Positions 6,652 to 13,473 of a stretch of 18,285 nucleotides of DNA are shown one piece after another. This stretch comes from VRUE01 sp036379955 (GTDB taxonomy: Bacteria; Actinomycetota; Thermoleophilia; Solirubrobacterales; 70-9), in the NCBI GenBank assembly GCA_036379955.1, contig DASVFR010000019.1:1-18285 (forward strand). Reading direction: 5' to 3'. How positions within the stretch are numbered: position 1 is the first letter of the stretch; each line of letters starts with the position of its first letter. The position numbers and the translations under genes were made by a program. Below the pieces are notes generated by a model. It saw nothing but the letters and a program-made list of their open reading frames with translations. It was not told the origin of the DNA and searched no databases.

Positions 6652-8736
6652 ATGCGTTGGGACGAGCAGCGAGTCGAGAACGATCTGCGTTTGCCTGGGG
6701 TTGGCGACGGGACGGTGGTGCGAACCTTCGACGCGCCGGAGGCGATGGGGGTCAACTTCCACGAGGTGCGGGCCCGCTCTGCGCTGAACCGGGTTCCCGG
6801 CGGGCGCTACGGATTCGGCTGGACGATCAACCCGTACAGAGGGTGCACGCATGCCTGCGTGTACTGCATGGATGGTGATACGCCGATCCTGATGGCTGAT
6901 GGACGGTCGAAGCCGCTGGCGCACATTCGCGCTGGGGACATCGTCTATGGAACGATCCGCAGGGGTCACTACCGTCGCTTCGAGCCAACACCTGTGCTTG
7001 CGCACTGGACAACGAGAAAGCCTGCCTACCGCGTTACGTTGGAAGACGGGACGGAGCTGATCGCGAGCGGCGACCATCGTTTCCTAACGGCGCGGCGCGG
7101 CTGGAAGTACGTGATTGGTGCGGAACAAGGCCGCAAGCGACGGCCGTTCCTGACGTTGAGCAACGAGTTGATGGGGCTTGGCTCGTTGGGAGCAACGATC
7201 ACGAAGTCCGATGATTACCGGCGCGGCTATCTCTGCGGCCTGATTCGAGGTGACGGTCATCTCGACTCATACGCGTACGATCGCCCTGGACGGGCTCGTG
7301 GTGAGGTTCATCGCTTCCGGCTTGCTCTGACCGATGGCGAGGCGCTGGGGCGCGCCCGGTCCTACCTTTTTGAGCAAGGCATTAAGACCGACGAATCCCT
7401 CTTCCTGAAGGCCACCGAGCGACATAGGGAGATGAATGCGATCCGCACTTCCGCCCGTGACAGCGTCGAGCGAATTCGAGAGCTGATCTCGTGGGGGGAC
7501 CCTGATGGAGAGGACTGGACGGCCGGCTTTCTAGCGGGCATCTTCGATGCCGAGGGGGGTCGAAACGATGCGCTGAGGATTTCCAACAAAGACCCCGAGA
7601 TCATCGAGCGAACTCGAGCTGGTCTTCGTTCGCTAGGGGTTTCGTGCACCGTCGAGCCTCCCAATGCAATCGGGGTGCGCAGCGTCCGCGTGCTGGGTGG
7701 TCTAAGCGAGCAACTGCGCCTGCTGCAGAAGGTCGACCCAGCGATCACCCGCAAGCGGTCGATCGCCGGTATCGCGCTCAAGTCGTCAGCCAGGCTCGGC
7801 GTGGTCTCAATCGAGCCACTGGGTCGTCGGATTCGCATGTTCGACATCAGCACTGGCACCGAAGACTTCATCGCGAACGGCGTCGTGAGCCACAACTGCT
7901 TCGCTCGACGTACCCACACCTACCTCGACCTGAATGCCGGGCGGGACTTCGAGCGCGAGATCGTGGTCAAGGTCAACGTGCCCGAGCTGTTGCGGGCCGA
8001 GCTGGCGCGACCGTCGTGGAAGCGAGAGCTGGTTGCGCTGGGGACCAACACCGACCCCTACCAGTGGGTCGAGGGCCGCTACCGGATGATGCCCGAGATC
8101 CTCGCTGCGCTCGAGGCGGCCGACACGCCCGTCTCGGTCCTCACCAAGTCGCCGCTCGTCATGCGCGACGTCGAGATCTTCGAGCGGATGGCCGAGCGCC
8201 TGCCGGTCTCGGTCAACCTCTCCGTGCCGACCCTCGACGAGGAGGCCTGGCGGGCGACCGAGCCCCACACCCCCAGCCCCGCCGCCCGCCTTGACGCGGT
8301 CGCCGAGCTGCGCGACCGCGGCATCGAGTCCGGCGTCCTGATCGCGCCGCTGATGCCCGGCATCAACGACGACCCTGCCCAGGTCCAGCCGATCGTCGAC
8401 CGCGCCCGCGAAGCGGGCGCCACCTTCCTCGGCGGCGTCGCCCTCCACCTCCGCGACGAGGTCCGCGACGTCTTCTTCGCCTGGCTCGAGGCCAAGCGCC
8501 CCGATCTCCTCCCGCGGTACGAAAATCTCTACAAGGGCGGCCGTGCCTTTCTGCCTCCAGCCGAGAGGGAGAAGCTCACGCAAAAGGTTCGTGGCTGGGG
8601 GCGAAGTAGGGGCGGCGCTTCGAAGGGGAGGCGGCAGTCCACTCAACTGGCGGATACTCAAAGTCGCGGCCCCTCCGGCCGCGACTTGTCAGGAGAGGGG
8701 ACTGCCGTTCCCCCTTCCCAACCCCGCCTTTTCTAA
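6652..8736 (+). CDS. SplB/Rv2578c-like radical SAM protein interrupted by an intein
   Basis: The precursor has 694 residues: N-extein 1-71, intein 72-415, C-extein 416-694, giving a 350-residue spliced protein, the usual size of Rv2578c-type proteins. The joined sequence restores Y-R-G-C-T-H-A-C-V-Y-C-F-A-R, the CxxxCxxC motif that binds the [4Fe-4S] cluster of radical SAM enzymes (Cys65, Cys69, Cys416). The C-extein carries A-L-G-T-N-T-D-P-Y-Q and L-T-K-S-P-L, typical of the spore-photoproduct-lyase-like group. ATG 6652 is chosen because family members start M-R-W-D; an ATG at 6634 would put the LexA box inside the gene. A role in repair of DNA lesions is suggested by the family and the LexA box, but the substrate is unproven. 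The last about 45 residues are low-complexity and end Q-P-R-L-F, a clamp-binding-like motif. The stop overlaps the convergent ligase stop. Confidence 0.92.
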   Translation: MRWDEQRVENDLRLPGVGDGTVVRTFDAPEAMGVNFHEVRARSALNRVPGGRYGFGWTINPYRGCTHACVYCMDGDTPILMADGRSKPLAHIRAGDIVYGTIRRGHYRRFEPTPVLAHWTTRKPAYRVTLEDGTELIASGDHRFLTARRGWKYVIGAEQGRKRRPFLTLSNELMGLGSLGATITKSDDYRRGYLCGLIRGDGHLDSYAYDRPGRARGEVHRFRLALTDGEALGRARSYLFEQGIKTDESLFLKATERHREMNAIRTSARDSVERIRELISWGDPDGEDWTAGFLAGIFDAEGGRNDALRISNKDPEIIERTRAGLRSLGVSCTVEPPNAIGVRSVRVLGGLSEQLRLLQKVDPAITRKRSIAGIALKSSARLGVVSIEPLGRRIRMFDISTGTEDFIANGVVSHNCFARRTHTYLDLNAGRDFEREIVVKVNVPELLRAELARPSWKRELVALGTNTDPYQWVEGRYRMMPEILAALEAADTPVSVLTKSPLVMRDVEIFERMAERLPVSVNLSVPTLDEEAWRATEPHTPSPAARLDAVAELRDRGIESGVLIAPLMPGINDDPAQVQPIVDRAREAGATFLGGVALHLRDEVRDVFFAWLEAKRPDLLPRYENLYKGGRAFLPPAEREKLTQKVRGWGRSRGGASKGRRQSTQLADTQSRGPSGRDLSGEGTAVPPSQPRLF
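6865..7896 (+). mobile_element. in-frame intein with LAGLIDADG homing endonuclease
   Basis: This is a 344-residue intein. Its boundaries are clear: Cys1 (codon 6865-6867) opens block A (C-M-D-G-D-T-P-I-L), and the end reads A-N-G-V-V-S-H-N with the penultimate His and terminal Asn, followed by Cys+1 (7897-7899). Block B is A-S-G-D-H-R-F-L-T with its His at precursor residue 142; Ser stands where Thr is common. Two LAGLIDADG helices are L-C-G-L-I-R-G-D-G (residues 194-202) and L-A-G-I-F-D-A-E-G-G (from 294), so the homing endonuclease looks intact. Base composition differs from the host gene: hand counts of 60-base lines give about 65, 58 and 53 percent GC inside (7021, 7201, 7381) against about 78 percent in the C-extein (8221). 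That suggests recent arrival by transfer. Confidence 0.95.
8632..8707. repeat. nested inverted repeat in the 3' end of the radical SAM gene
   Basis: An outer pair CGGCAGTCC (8632-8640) / GGACTGCCG (8699-8707) encloses an inner perfect 11-bp stem AAGTCGCGGCC (8661-8671) / GGCCGCGACTT (8677-8687) with a CCTCC loop. The element is fully inside the reading frame and encodes much of the protein's odd C-terminal tail. It could be a REP-like or MITE-like insertion. Alternatively it is a hairpin that ends transcription of the convergent ligase operon, although no T-run flanks it on either strand. Confidence 0.6.
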
Positions 8737-9722
8737 CCCTGGTCGAGCAGCTGGAACGTGCACTCCCGCGGCTCTTTGTCGTCCCGAAACCGCCGGAACC
8801 GCGCCCCGTGTCTGATCCGCCCCGCCGCGGCGTGGTCGTAGCCGACTTCGATCACCAGCTCGGGCCTTAGCGCCACCCACTCGAGGTCGCGCCCGCCGCT
8901 CCAGCGGCTCGGCTCCGCCGTGCCGCTCTCGCCCGTCTCCAACGGCTCGAGCAGCGCCCGCATGCTGCGTTTGGCCGCGGCGCTGAAGCCGGAGATGTGG
9001 CCGACCGGTCGCAGGTCGTCGCCGTCGTAGAGGCCGAGGATCAATGAGCCGACCGTGCCCTCCTCCTTGCCCGGCCGCCAGCCCATCACCACGCAGTCGA
9101 TCTCGCGCTCGCGCTTTACCTTCGCCATCCCCTTGCGCTTGCCGGGCAGGTAGGGCGCGTCGAGCTGCTTGGCCATCGTCCCCTCGGTGTGCGCCAGCCA
9201 CTCCTCGGCCCGGCCCGGGTCCGGGCTGAGCTCGCTGACCTCGATCTGCCCCACCGGGGCAACTGCTGCATTCGCCGTGTCTGTGACGGCGAATGCAGCA
9301 GTCGTCGCGTCCAGCCGCGTCCGCCGCTCGCCAAACGGGACGTCGAGCAGCGACTCCTCGTTCTCGGCGAGCAGGTCGAAGGCGACGTAGGAGACGGGGA
9401 TCTCGCGCGCCAGCAGCGCGATCCGCGACTCGGCCGGGTGGATGCGGCTCTGCAGCGCGTCGAATTCAAGGTTGCCCTCGGCGTCGCGGATCACCAGCTC
9501 GCCGTCGAGCACGTAGCGCCCCGGCGGAAAGCTCAGCTCTGGGAAGTAGCGCGCCAGCGCTTTGCCGCCTCGCGACTGGATGTAGGCGTTGGCGCCGTCG
9601 ACGAAGACGATCGCGCGGAAGCCGTCGAGCTTCTGCTCGTAGGCCCACTCCTCGCCAAGCGGCAGCTGCTTGCGGGTCAGAGCCAGCTGCGGCGCGATCG
9701 GCGGTTCGAGTGGAAGGGTCAC
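8733..9722 (-). CDS. ligC: ATP-dependent DNA ligase, LigC-like
   Basis: The 329-residue protein is predicted to seal nicks through an enzyme-AMP intermediate. Motif I, E-Q-K-L-D-G-F-R, places the adenylated lysine at Lys31. Further elements are V-L-D-G-E-L-V-I (motif III region), E-G-T-M-A-K-Q-L-D-A-P-Y (motif IV) and K-V-K (motif V), then an OB-fold C-terminal part ending with R-F-R-R-F-R-x-D-K. Size and plan fit a mycobacterial LigC-type ligase without polymerase or nuclease domains. The GTG start overlaps the stop of the ABC ATPase as GTGA, with GGA repeats upstream, so it is translated from the transporter operon. Residues about 141-154 (A-A-F-A-V-T-D-T-A-N-A-A-V-A) come from a perfect palindrome and look inserted between motifs. 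The stop codon overlaps that of the convergent radical SAM gene. Confidence 0.92.
   Translation of the reverse strand: MTLPLEPPIAPQLALTRKQLPLGEEWAYEQKLDGFRAIVFVDGANAYIQSRGGKALARYFPELSFPPGRYVLDGELVIRDAEGNLEFDALQSRIHPAESRIALLAREIPVSYVAFDLLAENEESLLDVPFGERRTRLDATTAAFAVTDTANAAVAPVGQIEVSELSPDPGRAEEWLAHTEGTMAKQLDAPYLPGKRKGMAKVKREREIDCVVMGWRPGKEEGTVGSLILGLYDGDDLRPVGHISGFSAAAKRSMRALLEPLETGESGTAEPSRWSGGRDLEWVALRPELVIEVGYDHAAAGRIRHGARFRRFRDDKEPRECTFQLLDQG
9262..9302. repeat. perfect 17-bp inverted repeat inside ligC
   Basis: ACTGCTGCATTCGCCGT (9262-9278) and ACGGCGAATGCAGCAGT (9286-9302) are exact reverse complements around the 7-base loop GTCTGTG. The 41-bp element is read in frame as part of a linker in the ligase. 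Such a long perfect hairpin is not needed for protein function and resembles a small palindromic element inserted without breaking the frame. No second copy was found in this window by eye. Confidence 0.8.
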
Positions 9723-11371
9723 TCCAATCCGACATTCTGGCGCCGCTCGCGCGCCAGGCGCGGGTCGGGCACCGGCACCGCCGCCAGCAGCTCCTCGGTG
9801 TAGGCGTCGCGCGGGCGCTCGCAGACCTCGTCGGCGGGCCCGATCTCGACGATTCTCCCCTCGTGCATGACCGCGATCCGGTCGGAGACGTGGCGCACGA
9901 CGCCGATGTCGTGGGCGACGAAGAGGTAGGTGAGGCCGAAGTCCCCCTGCAGCTCGGCGAGCAGGTCGAGGATCTGAGCGCGGATCGAGACGTCGAGGGC
10001 CGAGACCGGCTCGTCGGCGACGATCAGCTTCGGCCGCAGGGCCAGCGCCCGCGCGATCCCGACCCGCTGTCGCTGTCCGCCCGAGAGCTCGTGTGGGAAG
10101 CGGTCGTAGTGCTCGGCGCCCAGCCCGACCCGGCCGAGCAGCTCCAGCGCCCGGCCGCGCAGCTCGCCACCGCCCGCCTCGCCCTGCAGGCGCAGCGGCT
10201 CGGCGACGATCTGCCCGGCCCGCCGCCGCGGGTTGAGTGAGGCGTAGGGGTCCTGGAAGACCATCTGCATCTCGCGCCGCAGCGGTCGCATTCGCCGCCG
10301 CGAGAGCCCGGCGATCTCGCACCCCTCGAAGCGCACCGAGCCCGCGGTGGGCTCGATCAGCCCCAGCACCGCCCGGCAGAGGGTCGACTTGCCCGAGCCC
10401 GACTCGCCGACCAGGCCCAGCGTCTCGCCCCGCCGCAGCTCGAAGCCGACCCCGTCGACGGCCCGCACGGGGTCGGCCCCACGGCGCAGCAGGCCGCCCC
10501 TCGCCGGGTAATGCTTGACCAGCTCGCGGACCTCGAGCAGGCTCTCGGCCTCGCGCGCCGCGCGCAGTGGCGGCGCCTGGTCGAGTCGCACGACAGCGCC
10601 GAGCAGCGCCCGCGTATAGGGGTCCGCCGGCGAGTAGAAGACGTCGTCGAGCGAGCCGCGCTCGACGATCTCGCCCTCGTGCATCACCAGCACCCGATCG
10701 GCGACCTCGGCGACGACGCCAAAGTCGTGGGTGATCAGGATCGTCGCCAGGCCCCGCTCGCGGTTGAGCCGCCCGAGCAGGCGCAGGATCTGGGCCTGGA
10801 CCGTGACGTCGAGCGCCGTGGTCGGCTCGTCCGCGATCAGCACCTCGGGCTCGAGCGCCAGCGCCATCGCGATCATTGCCCGCTGCCGCATCCCGCCCGA
10901 GAGCTCGTGCGGGTAGGAGTCGACTCGCCGTCGCGGGTCGGGGATCCCGACCGAGTCGAGCAGCTCGATCGCCCGCTGCCGCGCCTCCTGCTTGGATACC
11001 TCGCCGCGGTGGGCGCGGATCGCCTCGACGATCTGGGCGCCGATCCGGTGGACCGGGTTGAACGAGGTCATCGGGTCCTGGAAGATCATCGCCACGCGGT
11101 TGCCGCGCACGCCCCGCATCGTCGCCTCGTCGGCGCCGAGCAGCTCGGTCTCGCCGAGCCGAACCGAGCCCTCGATGCGCGCGTTCGGCGAACGGGTGAG
11201 GCCGAGGATCGTCTGCGCCGTGACGCTCTTCCCCGACCCCGACTCGCCGACGATCGCCAGCACCTCGCCTGGCGCGAGGTCGAAGGAGACTCCGTCGACC
11301 GCCCGCACCGCACCGCCTTCGGTCGCGAAGCCGACCCGCAGGTCCCGCACCGACAGCAGCCCCTCGCTCAC
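9719..11371 (-). CDS. Opp/Dpp-type ABC transporter ATPase with two fused nucleotide-binding domains
   Basis: This 550-residue protein joins two peptide-transporter ATPases (DppD and DppF equivalents) in one chain. NBD1 has Walker A G-E-S-G-S-G-K-S (42-49), signature L-S-G-G-M-R-Q (157-163) and Walker B ending A-D-E-P (180-183). NBD2 has Walker A at 322-329, signature L-S-G-G-Q-R-Q (429-435) and A-D-E-P (452-455). Each NBD is followed by the family's P-x-x-x-Y-T-R/E-x-L-L segment. It would power the permeases encoded just upstream. The start is GTG 11371 with GGGA about 6 bases before it. A 64-bp gap with an inverted repeat separates it from the permease gene, while its stop overlaps the ligase start. 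Confidence 0.95.
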   Translation of the reverse strand: MSEGLLSVRDLRVGFATEGGAVRAVDGVSFDLAPGEVLAIVGESGSGKSVTAQTILGLTRSPNARIEGSVRLGETELLGADEATMRGVRGNRVAMIFQDPMTSFNPVHRIGAQIVEAIRAHRGEVSKQEARQRAIELLDSVGIPDPRRRVDSYPHELSGGMRQRAMIAMALALEPEVLIADEPTTALDVTVQAQILRLLGRLNRERGLATILITHDFGVVAEVADRVLVMHEGEIVERGSLDDVFYSPADPYTRALLGAVVRLDQAPPLRAAREAESLLEVRELVKHYPARGGLLRRGADPVRAVDGVGFELRRGETLGLVGESGSGKSTLCRAVLGLIEPTAGSVRFEGCEIAGLSRRRMRPLRREMQMVFQDPYASLNPRRRAGQIVAEPLRLQGEAGGGELRGRALELLGRVGLGAEHYDRFPHELSGGQRQRVGIARALALRPKLIVADEPVSALDVSIRAQILDLLAELQGDFGLTYLFVAHDIGVVRHVSDRIAVMHEGRIVEIGPADEVCERPRDAYTEELLAAVPVPDPRLARERRQNVGLE

Positions 11372-11386
11372 GCAGTCCCACCACCC

Positions 11387-11433
11387 TTCCGGTGCGCTTT
11401 ATGTGGGTATAGACCGTAAAAGGCGCACCGGAA
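11387..11433. repeat. inverted repeat between permease and ATPase genes
   Basis: TTCCGGTGCGC (11387-11397) and GCGCACCGGAA (11423-11433) are perfect 11-bp complements, extended by a TTT/AAA pairing after a one-base bulge. The stem begins 3 bases after the permease stop. It could be an mRNA-processing or stability hairpin, or a weak terminator that lowers expression of the ATPase relative to the permeases and binding protein. There is no T-run directly after it on the minus strand. Confidence 0.6.
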
Positions 11434-11435
11434 CG

Positions 11436-12392
11436 TCATCGTGCCGACTCTCCCAGCTTCACCCGCGGGTCGAGGTAGGCGTAGGCGACGTCGACCAGGG
11501 TGTTGAAGAGGACGACGAAGAAGGCGCCGAAGAGCGTGATCGCCATGATCGGCGGCAGGTCGGTGTTGATCAGCGAGATGTAGGCGTATTCGCCGATCCC
11601 GTTGAGGCTGAAGATCGCTTCGACGACGATCGCCCCGCCGAGCAGGGCGCCGAAGTCGAGCCCGAAGAGGGTGACGATCGGGACCAGCGAGTTGCGCATC
11701 ACGTGCCGGCTCATCACCCGCCGCTCGCTCAGGCCCTTGGCCCGCGCCGTGCGCACGTAGTCCTCGTTCATCGCGTCGAGCATGTTCGAGCGCAGCACCC
11801 GGCTGTAGATGCCGACGTAGACGATCGCCAGCGTCACCCAGGGCAGGATCAGGTGTTCAGCCCATTCAAGCGGGCTTTCGGCGAATTCGACGTACCCCCC
11901 CGAGGGCAACAGCCCGGTCTTGTAGGTGAGGTAGACGAGGAGGATCTCGCCGATCAGGAAGACCGGCATCGAGATCCCGGCCACGGCGACGATCGTCAGC
12001 ACCCGGTCGAGCAGCCCCCCGGCCCTGGTCGCCGAGAGGTAGCCGAAGAGGACGCCGAAGAACATCCAGAGCACGGCGGCGCCGATGCATAGCGAGAACG
12101 TCGGGCCGATGCCTTCGAGGATCCGTTCGTCGACGTCTTCGCGCCCTTCGTAGGAGATCACTTCGCCGCTGAAGATCTTCTTCATCATCGTCAGGTACTG
12201 CTGGGGCAGCGACTCGTCGAACCCCCATTCCTCGGTGATGCTGGCGACGAGCTGCGGCGTCGCGTTCTTGCCCGCCATCCGCTCCGCCGGGTCGGAGCTG
12301 GGGATCACGTTGAAGATCAGGAAGGTGAGGACGGAGACGGCGAAGAGCACCGCGATCATGCCGGCCAGCCGCCGCACGACGAAGCGGCCCAT
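11436..12392 (-). CDS. ABC transporter permease, DppB/OppB-like
   Basis: The 318-residue inner-membrane protein starts M-G-R-F-V-V-R-R-L with a first TM segment (L-T-F-L-I-F-N-V-I-P) typical of DppB. A periplasmic loop and five more TM segments follow. The EAA loop that contacts the ATPase reads D-Y-V-R-T-A-R-A-K-G-L-S-E-R-R-V, and the end is Y-x-Y-L-D-P-R-V-K. These are hallmark positions of the OppB/DppB family. Its ATG shares one base with the stop of the preceding permease gene (TGATG at 12390-12394 on the minus strand), so the two are translationally linked. The substrate, an oligopeptide or another small organic molecule, is not determined. Confidence 0.94.
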   Translation of the reverse strand: MGRFVVRRLAGMIAVLFAVSVLTFLIFNVIPSSDPAERMAGKNATPQLVASITEEWGFDESLPQQYLTMMKKIFSGEVISYEGREDVDERILEGIGPTFSLCIGAAVLWMFFGVLFGYLSATRAGGLLDRVLTIVAVAGISMPVFLIGEILLVYLTYKTGLLPSGGYVEFAESPLEWAEHLILPWVTLAIVYVGIYSRVLRSNMLDAMNEDYVRTARAKGLSERRVMSRHVMRNSLVPIVTLFGLDFGALLGGAIVVEAIFSLNGIGEYAYISLINTDLPPIMAITLFGAFFVVLFNTLVDVAYAYLDPRVKLGESAR

Positions 12393-13444
12393 CAGACCGC
12401 CGTCCCCTCGGGCTCCGGGATGCCCGCGTGCACCTCGAGGCGCAGCTTCGAGCGGGGGTCGAGCGCGTCGCGCAGCCCGTCGCCGAAGACGTTCACCGAG
12501 AGCACGGTGAGCAGGATCATCGCGCCCGGGATCAGGCTCAGCTGCGGCGCGCTGGTGATCAGCTGGAAGCCGCCGCCGACCATCGTCCCCCACGAGGTTT
12601 CCGGCGGCTGCACGCCGACGCCGAGGAAGGAGAGCATCGCCTCGAGCAGCATGCTGTTGGCGACGCCGAGGGTGAAGAAGACGATGATCGTCGACCAGAG
12701 GTTGGGCAGCAGCTCGCCGAACATCACCCGCAGCGGCCCTGCGCCCTGCGCCTCGGCCGCCTCGACGAACTCCTTCTCGCGCAGCGAGAGGACCTCGCCG
12801 CGGATCGGCCGCGCCATGTAGGGGACGTAGACGGCGCCGATGATCAGGGTCGGGATCCAGATCGAGCCGCCCGAGAGGTGCAGCGGCCCGATCCGCAGGC
12901 CGCCGACCGCGAGCGCGAGGCCGAGCGCGATCGCCAGCAGGGTGACCGGGAAGGCCCAGATCACGTCCAGGCCGCGCGCGATCACGGCGTCGGTCCAGCC
13001 CCGGTAGTAGCCGGCGAGCAGGCCGAGCACCGTGGCCAGCAGGGTCGTCAGCAGCGCCGCGGCGAAGCCGATCAGGAGCGAGGTGCGCCCGCCGTACATC
13101 AGCCGCACCATCTCGTCGCGGCCGAGCCGCCCGTCGGCGCCGAGGAAGAACCGCCCCCCGGCTTCGAACCACTGCGGGCCGAGCGGCTTGCCTTCGGGGT
13201 TGACGACTTCGCGGCTTTCGCCGCCGACCTCGACCTTGCCCAGCGTGTGGGTGTCGTTGGGCCCGGTGTGGGCGACCTGGTCAGCCCAGAGCGGAGCCGC
13301 CAGGCAGAAGAGGACGATTGCGACGAAGAGGCCGCCGAAGGCGAGCGCCACCCGGTTGCGTCGCAGGCGCCGCCAGGCGAGGCGCCAGGGGCCGCCGCCC
13401 ACCGCCCCGGGGGCGGCCTCCTCGGCATTGGGCTCGAAGGCCAC
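12392..13444 (-). CDS. ABC transporter permease, DppC/OppC-like
   Basis: The 350-residue partner permease has an N-terminal cytoplasmic stretch and the OppC_N-like R-R-N-R-V-A-L-A-F-G-G followed by TM1 (I-V-L-F-C-L-A-A-P-L-W). A long extracytoplasmic loop of about 80 residues contains repeated glycine-rich and charged segments, longer than in many DppC proteins. The BPD domain holds the EAA loop K-E-F-V-E-A-A-E-A-Q-G-A-G, and the C-terminus reads G-D-G-L-R-D-A-L-D-P-R-S-K. It starts at GTG 13444 with only a weak AGG close by, 29 bases after the binding-protein stop. Gene order here is C before B, the reverse of the common dppBC order. Confidence 0.93.
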   Translation of the reverse strand: MAFEPNAEEAAPGAVGGGPWRLAWRRLRRNRVALAFGGLFVAIVLFCLAAPLWADQVAHTGPNDTHTLGKVEVGGESREVVNPEGKPLGPQWFEAGGRFFLGADGRLGRDEMVRLMYGGRTSLLIGFAAALLTTLLATVLGLLAGYYRGWTDAVIARGLDVIWAFPVTLLAIALGLALAVGGLRIGPLHLSGGSIWIPTLIIGAVYVPYMARPIRGEVLSLREKEFVEAAEAQGAGPLRVMFGELLPNLWSTIIVFFTLGVANSMLLEAMLSFLGVGVQPPETSWGTMVGGGFQLITSAPQLSLIPGAMILLTVLSVNVFGDGLRDALDPRSKLRLEVHAGIPEPEGTAV

Positions 13445-13473
13445 CCTCGTATTGTGAAGCCGCGCCCGGGCGA

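Noticed and set aside
7200..7600. Degenerate intein (mini-intein) possibility
   Set aside because: Both LAGLIDADG helices and all splicing blocks are readable in one uninterrupted frame, so a full-size intein is the better call.
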